DNA of 64,000 nucleotides from Vitis vinifera. Lineage: Eukaryota > Streptophyta > Magnoliopsida > Vitales > Vitaceae. This document shows, in pieces, positions 11,371-19,795 of the stretch. Location of the stretch: assembly GCF_030704535.1 (NCBI RefSeq), contig NC_081807.1, forward strand, positions 17,242,001 to 17,306,000, read 5' to 3'. A program made the position numbers and the translations under genes. Positions within the stretch are counted from its first letter, which is position 1. Each line of letters opens with the position of its first letter. The notes under the pieces are model-generated. The model searched no databases and was not told where the DNA came from. It worked only from the letters and a program-made list of their open reading frames with translations.

Positions 11371-11661
11371 TAAACGTCGGCCTTTTTTGCTCTGGTGCCC
11401 AGCTGTACCACCGAACTGTGCCAGACGGGGGCATCACAGCCGGAATGGGCTGGACAACGCAGAGTCTTATGGGGCCATTTGTTTATTTGGCCCTTAGAGG
11501 GTGACGTCCCCAGGATTCGAACTCAAGACTAAGGTCTTTTTGGTTGCCCTCCTGGTACCATTTGGGCTAGTCCACAAAGACTTTGCGCTCTGTGCGGGCA
11601 AATGTGAGGTCTCCGGACCCGAGCATCCCACAAACTAGAGCAAAAAAGGCCGACGTTTATG
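11369..11661. repeat. Segment bounded by 25-bp inverted repeats between the palindromes
   Basis: The ends are inverted copies: ATAAACGTCGGCCTTTTTTG at 11370 and CAAAAAAGGCCGACGTTTAT at 11641. The interior (11395-11637) carries another inverted GATTCGAACTC box and a CCTCCTGGTACCAT motif shared with the flanking palindromes, but is otherwise different sequence. It may be a diverged copy of the same element. Confidence 0.65.
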
Positions 11662-11979
11662 TTGAGACGTCATTTGTTTTATCCGAGAAGGGCCGCGGAG
11701 TATTTTTGGCTCTATGCCAGTCAAGGGCATCACAGAGTGGCCTCCCTAGGATTCGAACTCAGGTGGCGACAAGGCTCTTACCCCTTATGTTTGCCCGAAG
11801 TATTTTTGGCTCTGTGCCAGTTAGGGGCATCACAGAGTGGCCTCCCCAAGATTCGAACTCGGGTGGCGACAAGGCTCTTACCCCTTATGTTTGCCATCCT
11901 GGTACCATCTGGGCTAGACTGGCACAGAGCCAAAAATACTCCGCGGCCCTGCCCGGATAAAACAAATGACGTCCCAACA
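11660..11979. repeat. Second palindromic unit with an internal tandem duplication
   Basis: It begins TGTTGAGACGTCATTTGTTT like the first palindrome and ends with the inverted form at 11979. The left arm is present at 11660-11797. A second direct partial copy of about 115 bp follows (from GAAGTATTTTTGGCTCTG near 11798). Only a short inverted arm (about 11917-11979) closes the unit. Short frames across it are repeat translations. Confidence 0.7.
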
Positions 11980-12950
11980 GCTTAGAATTGAAATTTTATT
12001 TGACATTTGGAAACCATCTCCTTAAAAACCCTGATGCTAGATAAAACAAAAGGCATTTCTTCAAAAGATCGAGCAACACTAGGTTGTAGCAGATTGCTTC
12101 AATAGAGCTCCGATCATTGACTTCTTCCACAGCTGAATCTATTGGACCGACCTGAGCTTTCCCATAAACACCCTGACTCAGATAGCCAACCCAAACATGA
12201 TACCCAACATTCCAAAAATACTAGAAACAAAGGAGAAAGTGAAGAAAAATAGAGCATGTACAAAAAAAAAATAATAATAATACTGTCAAATCTAGCTCCA
12301 TTCCATAAATGTCAATGAGCTTTAAAAGCTGGTGGGAAGGTTTGAGTGATCTTAACACATGAACAATGGCATAACTAACATGCAATGCATACAAGCGAAA
12401 CAGAGACCAAGTAAACATAAATGGGAAATAGGCTTAATACATTCAAGCGTCAAAACAAACATCCAAATATCAGCAAGAAGCATGGTATGACTGTAAAAAA
12501 ATGGAGAATATAAGGTGTGAGAATCTCCCTCCCTTGTTCCTCGTTTCCTCTGTAAAAGCTTTCTCCTCTTCCCCAAGCTATGACTCGACTCTTCTTCAAA
12601 GAACACTCATCTCTCTCAAATTTTCTTTTTCACTTGCTCCGCGTTTCCTCAACTGATCCTCTCAAGCCTTTTTCCCTTGCTCCCCAAGCAATAGAACATG
12701 CTCCTCTATAACCAACAACAACTACTCTCTTTAGGCAACATAACACACTCCCCCGTAACCGTCTGCAGCTCTTCCCATTTCTTTCAAACCACCTCAGAAT
12801 ATTCCATATGCACGTGTCATTCTCTCATTGCATCTTTAGCCCACTACAGTGATTCCCTAATGGCCAATCTTGAGGCAACACATGGCTCTAAAGTTCTTCC
12901 ACCTGGCTAAATAACACCTGCCAAAATACACCCCAAAATGGGGGTCTACA

Positions 12951-13167
12951 GTTATACTTATATTTAATTTATTAAATAATTAAAAAAATGAATGATATAT
13001 ATATAGATATATATTATTTTCCAATATTTAAACTTTATAAATATTTTTTTTATCTTATGTTATTCAATATATAAAAATAATTTATACATTAAATAATACA
13101 TAGATTAGTATTATTTTACAATATATTTTATAAATATTTTTTAGTTAGTTTTTTTTAACCACAAATT
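12951..13167. other. AT-rich spacer between LTR B and the viral locus
   Basis: More than 80 percent A/T with ATATAT runs. No gene or recognisable repeat family is seen. Confidence 0.5.
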
Positions 13168-13334
13168 TACCTTAAGAAGATCAGCAAACATTAGTTCAAC
13201 CAGTAAAATTAATCCAATACAATCAACAAAAACTAATACTAACCAAGTATATTTCAAACGTACCAATCATAATTAATAACATAACCTTAGTATTACCCCA
13301 AACTTATCTTGTACCTACTATAAGTTTATATCCT
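13168..13334 (+). repeat. Inverted duplicate of the viral protease-region sequence
   Basis: These 167 bases are almost exactly the reverse complement of 16990-17156 within the caulimovirid polyprotein frame; I saw only a couple of differences. The piece is therefore a plus-oriented copy of the region just downstream of the aspartic-protease motif. Both breakpoints are sharp. It shows that a second, rearranged viral segment lies at this locus, as is common for endogenous caulimovirids. Confidence 0.85.
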
Positions 13335-13439
13335 AAAACGCCAATTTTCCGGCAAAAACGGGTTTGAGGTCAAGGGTTAAGACTAAAGACTCTAGTTTTA
13401 AAACATGATTTTACACCCAAAATTTTCTAAATAAACCGA

Positions 13440-13470
<31 letters not shown>

Positions 13471-14104
13471 GATGAGAACGTTATATAAAAAGGATCCATG
13501 TATATTACAGATATTAACTAGTAAAGAAAACTTAAAAATAATTCAAATAATTTTCATTTCCCTATTTTACCTTTTTACCCCTTTTTACCCCCTAAGGGTA
13601 AGAAAAATACATAATACAGAAATTTAAATAAAGGCAAAAAATTTAATAGAAAATTCTTACTTTCTTATTGATTGCTGATGAATTTACAAAGCTGAAGATG
13701 ATGGAGCTTCTTTTTACAAACAACTTTGCACACTATTGCACACACTTTCTCGGGCACACTTCTTTTCTTTTACTACCACTAATTTATAGGCAAAGCATTT
13801 ACAAGGGACAGGTGAGAATACAGGTGAGAATTAATTTCAAGTGGTTGGATGGTAGGAGAAATATTTACGGTGTTCAGAGGTTTGGTATAAAATAAATACA
13901 AAGACTTTTGACTTTTGAGACATGTGACTTTTATTCATCCGTTCTTCTTCCTTCTTGTCTCTTTCTCTTGTCCTTTTCTTCTCTTTTTATTACATGCATA
14001 ATACGTGGCTTGTGGATGTCTTTACTGCTTCTGAACTTGTACTACCATATTTAATTTTTGTAGTTGAAGACGCATTTACTGCTTCAATATCGTCATTGCT
14101 AACA
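13335..14104 (-). promoter_or_regulatory. Viral intergenic region with candidate promoter
   Basis: No long frames. On the minus strand a TATA box (CCTATAAATT, 13790-13781) lies about 320 bases downstream of the end of the second viral frame, a place where caulimovirids carry their full-length transcript promoter in the large intergenic region. A T homopolymer (about 13441-13465) lies farther on. Assignment as a viral promoter is inference from position and TATA sequence only. Confidence 0.4.
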
Positions 14105-15331
14105 TCATCCTTCCATTGCATTTTGTAGATTATGATAACTTTCATCGTCCAGGTTGTCCCAAAATAATGCGTCATCGCTGAGGTAGGAAGATGGTTCCGG
14201 TATATCTACACTGAGTTCGGTTATAAAATCCTGTTCTTCAGAAGTAATAAAAGGGTTTGGAACAATGATGTGTTCTAAAGGTTTTATTCTCCATATAGAC
14301 ATGGTTTTTGTTTCGCCAATGAGATGAAATAATTTATTTCGGGTTGGTCTAAGATCATAGATTTGAAAAGCTCTAAAGCGAGTAAAAAATTCTGGAAATT
14401 CATTTGAACGGGTCATTTCCCATTCTGGTTCTTGTTGAGGGATGAGTGGTTCTTTATTATGTTTTATGTATACATGATGATAGGCTGGTACTACTGATCC
14501 ATCGGGTTGAAATAAAGGTGGAATGGTTTCAAAAGAAATATCTATATATTTTTCGGCTTTAAAAAGATAGGTTAAAATATCTTTCAATTTTTCTGGGAAA
14601 TTTTCAGGGATTTGAGATATATGGTTCATAAAAACATTTTTTAAAATTCCCTGATCCATAAATTGCGGTACTAAATCAAAATTTTCTTTATTTACAGCAG
14701 ACATATTTACATAAGCTAAATATATAACAAAGAAAAATTCAGGGTCGTGATATGCCATATACCCTGTTTTTAACCCGACATTTTTAGTTCTAAAATGTTT
14801 ATACAAAAGTTCTTGATTTTTAAACACTTTGTTATATTGGTTTTGTAGAAAAAAGGTTTTGACGAAAGAGTAGTTATCAACTCCAATTATATTTTTAACA
14901 ACAAGCCTTTCATATTGTTCAGTCAGAAGAGCTGATTTCTTAATTAAACTAATTACTTCAGGTTGACTGTTTGAACAGCTGGTTTGATTGGTTGACACTA
15001 TACTGGTTTTCAAATCTTCTATCAGTTTTTCTTGATTTTCTTGGATTTTGAGGTTTTGGAATTTTTGGGTTTCTAAAGCAATCAGTTGGTTTTGAAGGTT
15101 TTGTAAATGTTGGGCTAAAGCTGACACTGTTTTTCCATAAGCGTATTCTAAATTTTGGTTCGGAAAACTTTGTGGTTTTAAAGACCAAAAATTATCTACA
15201 ATAACCTTATGTTCTTCAAAAAGGTTTTGAGAAAATAAAGAGTTAAACCTTAGGTTTGGATTCAACACTTCGTTTAGACATATGGTTCCATATTGAAAGG
15301 TTCTAGCTTTCGTAGGTTTTCTTTGAGTCAT
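14105..15331 (-). CDS. Second open frame of the endogenous caulimovirid (function unknown)
   Basis: A complete 408-codon frame starting at the ATG at 15331, 18 bases after the stop of the polyprotein frame, so the two would sit on one viral transcript. Residues about 70-115 are Gln/Leu/Lys-rich with heptad-like spacing (LAQHLQNLQNQLIALETQKF) and probably form a coiled coil. The C-terminal half is folded-looking and ends in an acidic tail rich in Ser, Asp and Leu. No zinc finger or enzyme motif is visible. Position after the reverse transcriptase matches ORF2 of florendoviruses, whose role is unknown, or a transactivator-like protein of genera with separate 3' frames. It has no internal stop, which is unusual for an old integrated copy. 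Confidence 0.6.
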   Translation of the reverse strand: MTQRKPTKARTFQYGTICLNEVLNPNLRFNSLFSQNLFEEHKVIVDNFWSLKPQSFPNQNLEYAYGKTVSALAQHLQNLQNQLIALETQKFQNLKIQENQEKLIEDLKTSIVSTNQTSCSNSQPEVISLIKKSALLTEQYERLVVKNIIGVDNYSFVKTFFLQNQYNKVFKNQELLYKHFRTKNVGLKTGYMAYHDPEFFFVIYLAYVNMSAVNKENFDLVPQFMDQGILKNVFMNHISQIPENFPEKLKDILTYLFKAEKYIDISFETIPPLFQPDGSVVPAYHHVYIKHNKEPLIPQQEPEWEMTRSNEFPEFFTRFRAFQIYDLRPTRNKLFHLIGETKTMSIWRIKPLEHIIVPNPFITSEEQDFITELSVDIPEPSSYLSDDALFWDNLDDESYHNLQNAMEG

Positions 15332-15349
15332 GTTCCTGTAATCATGAAA

Positions 15350-18300
15350 TCAATCATTAGTATTATCGACATTATTAATTATTTGTCTACTTAACCAGTC
15401 TGCTAATATATTATCTTTTCCTTTAATATGTTCAAATTTAGGTTTGAAACCAATTAAAGAGTTTTGAAACTTTATCCATCTTTTGGTGGACAGTTTTGAA
15501 GAATTTTTGTTTTCAAAGAATTTTTTAATATTCTCACAATCGGTTCTTAAAGTAAATTGTTCTTGGTTCAAAAATAATTGAAATTTTTCTAAGACTAATA
15601 TTATTGCTTCAATTTCTAAGTCTGTAGAGCTAAGGTTCTTTTGATAATCATTAAAAGTTCCACTACAATATCTACAAAGTTTTTCTTCTCCTATATTAGT
15701 TACAGCTAAAAGTATACCTCCCCATCCTGTTTGACTAGCATCAGTTTGGACTATTTTGTATTCATTTTCTAAGGGTAAATGTAAGGTTGGGAGATGTTTC
15801 ACAAGTTCTTTTATTTTCTGTATAAGTTTAATATCTTCTTGGTTAAAATATCTCTGCCCTGTATTTTTTGTTTTACTATAAAGGGGTCCAGCTAATCTAC
15901 TAAGGTTTTTAATATATGGCCTAGCATAGTTTAATAATCCTAAAAAACTTTGAAGGGTTTTTAAGTCTTCGAGTTTGTCTGGAAAATTATTTATTTTTTG
16001 TACTATATGTTCTTGTAATTTTATTTGTCCATCCTCTAGTTCTAATCCTAAAAATTCTATTTGAGTCTTAAATAATTTCAATTTCTTTTTACTTACTATT
16101 AATCCATGACTAATTAATTTTTCAAAAATCAATTCTAAATGCTTTATGTGTTCTTGAAGAGTATATGAAAAGACAAGAATATCATCAATATATACAAGAA
16201 CAAAAGAATATTTTCCAAAAATATTATCCATCATTCGTTGGAATATCTGAGGAGCATTTTTTAGTCCAAATGGCATTACATTCCATTCATATAATCCACA
16301 AGGACATGAAAACGCTGTCCATGGTTTACTATCCTCTTCTAATCTGATTTGCCAAAATCCACTTTTACAGTCTAACTGAGAAAAATATTTACATCCTTGA
16401 ATAGAATTAATTAAAGAATCTTTGTTCGGAATTTTATAGGCATCATCATATGTATTATCATTTAATCTTTTATAATTAATAACCATCCTAGCTTTTCCTC
16501 GTTTTTCTTCATTATGGTTCCTAACTAAAAAGGCTGAGGATCTATGGGGACTGAAACTTGGTTTTATGAGGTTATTCTGTAATAGTTCTTCTATTTGAAT
16601 TTTGAATTCCTTTGTATCTATAAGATTGCATGCTATATCTGCAGTTTTTATTGTTAAATCTGGGTTTTTAATTGGTATTTTACAGGTTGTCTTATTTTTA
16701 TTCCAATGTTTTTGTGGGTCTTCTCCTATAATTCCTATTTTTTCTGCTTCTAATATAAGGGTTTTTAATCTATTTGCATTTCTTAATTGTTCTGAGTAGT
16801 CATTAATTATGCTATCCTTTTGTGCCTCCACTTTGCTAATTTGATGAGATGTTACATTATGATTTTTATTTAATACATTTTCTATGTTTGTATAAACAAT
16901 TGTTGTGGTTTTAGGATGAAAACTAACTTGGTTATTTTGTATTGTTATCCCTCCTTGTAAAGAATGTACAAAATTTAAACCTAAAATAAAAGGATATAAA
17001 CTTATAGTAGGTACAAGATAAGTTTGGGGTAATACTAAGGTTATGTTATTAATTATGATTGGTACGTTTGAAATATACTTGGTTAGTATTAGTTTTTGTT
17101 GATTGTATTGGATTAATTCTACTGGTTGAACTAATGTTTGCTGATCTTCTTGAGGTACTAAGGTTTCAAATAAAAGGTTTTTACTGGCTCCAGTATCTAA
17201 CATTGCGTCTACCTTTAATTCTATGGTTTTTAATTTAATTGTTGTTGGAAAAATAATAGATTTAACTTTATTTGCCATATTTACTTGTTCTATTGTTTGT
17301 ATGGTTATTTTTTCAGGATTCATTGGTTCTTTTACAGGACTTTTTGGTTCTTCTGTGTGTTCTTCTGTGTCCTTAGTTTTTGAACTACTATCTTCTTCTT
17401 CTTTTGAAATTTTTCCTTTGATTATTATTTGTAAATCTTTCCATATATTATAAGGTTTTATTTTACTTTCTAAAGGTTGTACAAGGTTTTCTAAATTTAA
17501 AGGGGTTTTCTTAGCTTGATTTTCCTCTTTTTCAATAATCATACAAATTTCTTCTTTTTCATTTTCACTATCTTCTACACTATATACACTTGAATTTTCA
17601 TTTTCAAAGTCTAATTCACTGATAAGTTCTTCTTCTTCACTATCTAGCTGATACTCATTTATTAGGTTTATTTTTACTTGGGTTTTTCTATTTCGTTCAT
17701 TTAATGGTTTTTTAAGTTCAGGACATTCAGGTCTTATATGGCCTTCCTGACCACACAAATAACATTTACACTGTCTTTTTCTTTTTATCCAAAACTTTCC
17801 AGGTTTTTTATACCTTGTATGATATGGTCGTTTTTTATAAAAGGTTCTTGACTTTCTTCTTAAAAATTTATTATATCTCTTAGGTTTTCTAAACTTATAT
17901 TCTCTGCATCCTATATCTAGATTTTCTCCTATATGTAATTTTTTACAAAGTTGTTGATTTATGTCTTGTTTCTTTATCTGACTTCTTTCTCCTATACTTA
18001 CACATTCTCTTTCTAACCAATTTTTTACAAATTCTATTCTAGCACCTATATAAGGAGAGTTTTTATACTCGGAGGTTGTAAATTCATTCCATAATCTAAG
18101 TCCTACGGGTCCTTGTATTTTTAATATATATTTATTTAAATATTCAGGGGTTCTGTCTACTCTAGCAAGGATTGCATATTTCCTAAATTTTTGTTCATAT
18201 TCTCTTATATATGAAAGGTTACATAATTTCAATTGTTCTAACTTATGAAGGTATATTGCAGGTTCCTTTACATCTTCTTGTGTTGTTCCTAAAAAATAAA

Positions 18301-18817
18301 GTTTTATTAGATTTATAAATACAGATATGCTAAAATTATTTCTGACTTCTTGAAAATAACTGCTGTTTTCTTGTTCCATGTTTCTAAAAAATTGTAGTAC
18401 AGTTCCTCTAAGGGTGCTTTTACAAAATTCATAAATTTCTTGTTGGTTTTCAAAGGATACTACCACACCTGCTGAATTTAAAGATTGCTCCCAATTTTCT
18501 ATGGTTTTTCTAAGATCTTGTGCACTATCTATATCTAATATTGTTCCATATTCGTATATTGGTTGCAAAGAACTAGAAGGTTCTGTTTTAGTTTTCCATT
18601 GAGGTCCTTTTGGCTTGCTATACGGCTTATTATATTTTACTATTTCACTTTTTACATTTACAGTTTCTTTTTCTTCATTTATTGTATTTATTGATTCGTT
18701 TGAGATTATTTCTATGTTTTCGTTAACTTTTGGTTTAATAGTAAATTGATTTATCATTTCTATATCTATAAGTTTTTTGATTAAAAAGAAAATTATAATA
18801 TTTAATTTTATTTTCAA
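15350..18817 (-). CDS. Endogenous caulimovirid polyprotein (capsid, protease, RT, RNase H)
   Basis: An uninterrupted 1155-codon frame. The first about 340 residues look like the caulimovirid capsid region and end in a very basic stretch (KFRKPKRYNKFLRRKS). A zinc knuckle CYLCGQEGHIRPEC follows at about residues 350-363. The pepsin-like retroviral protease has its LDTGAS motif near residue 537. Reverse transcriptase carries YIDDILVFS near 875, preceded by MPFGLKNAPQIFQRMMD. RNase H spans TDASQTGWGG (about 1020), the LEIEA glutamate (about 1065), TDCEN (about 1090) and the terminal KDNILADWLSR (about 1135). No movement-protein domain precedes the capsid, and no tRNA-Met primer site was found on this strand. 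The true start may be a later Met (for example residue 21). Genus is uncertain: florendovirus-like is my best guess because of the two-frame layout. Confidence 0.85.
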   Translation of the reverse strand: MKIKLNIIIFFLIKKLIDIEMINQFTIKPKVNENIEIISNESINTINEEKETVNVKSEIVKYNKPYSKPKGPQWKTKTEPSSSLQPIYEYGTILDIDSAQDLRKTIENWEQSLNSAGVVVSFENQQEIYEFCKSTLRGTVLQFFRNMEQENSSYFQEVRNNFSISVFINLIKLYFLGTTQEDVKEPAIYLHKLEQLKLCNLSYIREYEQKFRKYAILARVDRTPEYLNKYILKIQGPVGLRLWNEFTTSEYKNSPYIGARIEFVKNWLERECVSIGERSQIKKQDINQQLCKKLHIGENLDIGCREYKFRKPKRYNKFLRRKSRTFYKKRPYHTRYKKPGKFWIKRKRQCKCYLCGQEGHIRPECPELKKPLNERNRKTQVKINLINEYQLDSEEEELISELDFENENSSVYSVEDSENEKEEICMIIEKEENQAKKTPLNLENLVQPLESKIKPYNIWKDLQIIIKGKISKEEEDSSSKTKDTEEHTEEPKSPVKEPMNPEKITIQTIEQVNMANKVKSIIFPTTIKLKTIELKVDAMLDTGASKNLLFETLVPQEDQQTLVQPVELIQYNQQKLILTKYISNVPIIINNITLVLPQTYLVPTISLYPFILGLNFVHSLQGGITIQNNQVSFHPKTTTIVYTNIENVLNKNHNVTSHQISKVEAQKDSIINDYSEQLRNANRLKTLILEAEKIGIIGEDPQKHWNKNKTTCKIPIKNPDLTIKTADIACNLIDTKEFKIQIEELLQNNLIKPSFSPHRSSAFLVRNHNEEKRGKARMVINYKRLNDNTYDDAYKIPNKDSLINSIQGCKYFSQLDCKSGFWQIRLEEDSKPWTAFSCPCGLYEWNVMPFGLKNAPQIFQRMMDNIFGKYSFVLVYIDDILVFSYTLQEHIKHLELIFEKLISHGLIVSKKKLKLFKTQIEFLGLELEDGQIKLQEHIVQKINNFPDKLEDLKTLQSFLGLLNYARPYIKNLSRLAGPLYSKTKNTGQRYFNQEDIKLIQKIKELVKHLPTLHLPLENEYKIVQTDASQTGWGGILLAVTNIGEEKLCRYCSGTFNDYQKNLSSTDLEIEAIILVLEKFQLFLNQEQFTLRTDCENIKKFFENKNSSKLSTKRWIKFQNSLIGFKPKFEHIKGKDNILADWLSRQIINNVDNTND

Positions 18818-19795
18818 ATTTTGTATTTTATTATTTGAAAATTATTATATTAATTAATGTATATCATTTTTATAATTGTCATTATATAATTATTATAAAA
18901 ATAAATGTGAGTGTAAATACTAACATTTATTTAAAGGTTTTATAAGATAAAATAAATGTGAATATAAATATTAATTATATGTCTCGAATAAAAGTCTTGC
19001 AACAACCTGGGGCTTACAAAGCTTACACATGTACTAGGCTTGGTAGCAGATGGGTTTGATGGGCTTCACATGTGAGGAAATCTTGCAATGGTTTTGGATT
19101 GAGCGGTTCAGAGTGAACTGTCGGGTTTTATCCGGTTCGACCCAATCGCTGGTTCGGTTCTACACTGGCTCAATAATAGAATGGTCCATTTTTGGTAGTT
19201 GGACTAGCCATGTCCCATGCTGTATTTAACCAATAAAAGGGAACAGTATGTTTACATATACTCCTATAAAAAGAACCATAAAATAGAAACCGAAACCTAA
19301 TTTATAAAATAAAATTTTCAACTAACTATTTAAGAATAATTAGCGGATATTTTTTAATTAAAAGTATTATCTTTGATTATTTGAGTAATATCTTTTAATG
19401 ATATATGTATTGTTTTTTATTATTTTAGGTATGATCTTTATAGCTAAGGGCATAGAATTTTAAATTATTTTTAAAAATATTTTATTTTATTATTAATTTT
19501 ATATAAGTGTATGAAAATATACTTTTTTTTTTTTTTTTCGGGAAATTAATCCCCAAATGAAGTACCATAAGCAATAAATCAAATATTAGAATGGTGGATA
19601 GTATTCCATGGCCCACCCAAAAGACAAAGAACGACTGGTAGAGCGAACTTTCCAAGTCAAAAGTCGTCCTCAGATTCTTTACTCAACCCTTTTCTGAGTT
19701 TCTCTCCCTCTATGTTAATTTCCTATCCCATCCCTCAGCCTTGAGACTTTACCATTTCCGCTCTTCTTCTTCTTCTTCTTCTTCCAATTTCAACG
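18818..19795. other. Spacer between the viral locus and the NLR-like gene, with leader of the latter
   Basis: 18818-19000 is AT-rich and may be viral intergenic sequence. 19060-19240 is GC-richer and repetitive (CGGTTCGACC and related words) and has no frame. A plus-strand TATA-like CTATAAAAAG occurs at about 19264, some 530 bases before the gene start. 19500-19800 probably holds the promoter and 5' leader of the gene at 19796, including a (CTT)n tract at about 19760-19785. Confidence 0.4.
19760..19785 (+). repeat. (CTT)n tract in the 5' leader
   Basis: CTCTTCTTCTTCTTC-type pyrimidine repeat ending about 10 bases before the ATG of the NLR-like gene. Such tracts are frequent in plant 5' leaders and support this start. 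Confidence 0.7.

Larger units (their letters stand above)
7090..12950 (-). repeat. LTR B: second Tat-like gypsy LTR, enlarged by insertions
   Basis: The left end (GTTTTTGTGAACCCCG) and right end (GGGGGTCTACA) match the ends of LTR A, and 7110-7400 aligns with 3645-3940. A GTTAT pentamer stands at 7085-7089 and again at 12951-12955, so B may be a solo LTR with a 5-bp target duplication (alternatively the left copy is GTTTT with one mismatch). Between about 8080 and 11980 it holds sequence that LTR A lacks: a chain of host-gene fragments and a palindromic block. The segment 12000-12950 returns to LTR-like sequence with a pyrimidine-rich plus strand. No primer-binding site adjoins B. Confidence 0.6.

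Noticed and set aside
11038-11985. Several overlapping frames of 68-125 codons with a repeated SQSGLPRIRT-like phrase
   Set aside because: The phrase repeats because the DNA is palindromic and tandem; frames exist on both strands with the same text, so none is a gene.
17223-17453. Plus-strand frames within the viral polyprotein (for example 76 codons with Val/Ser/Phe-rich text)
   Set aside because: Shadow of the 1155-codon minus frame with no independent features.
19045-19060. TGGTAGCAGATG as a caulimovirid tRNA-Met primer site
   Set aside because: It is on the plus strand while the viral frames are on the minus strand, and it matches TGGTATCAGAGC only partly.
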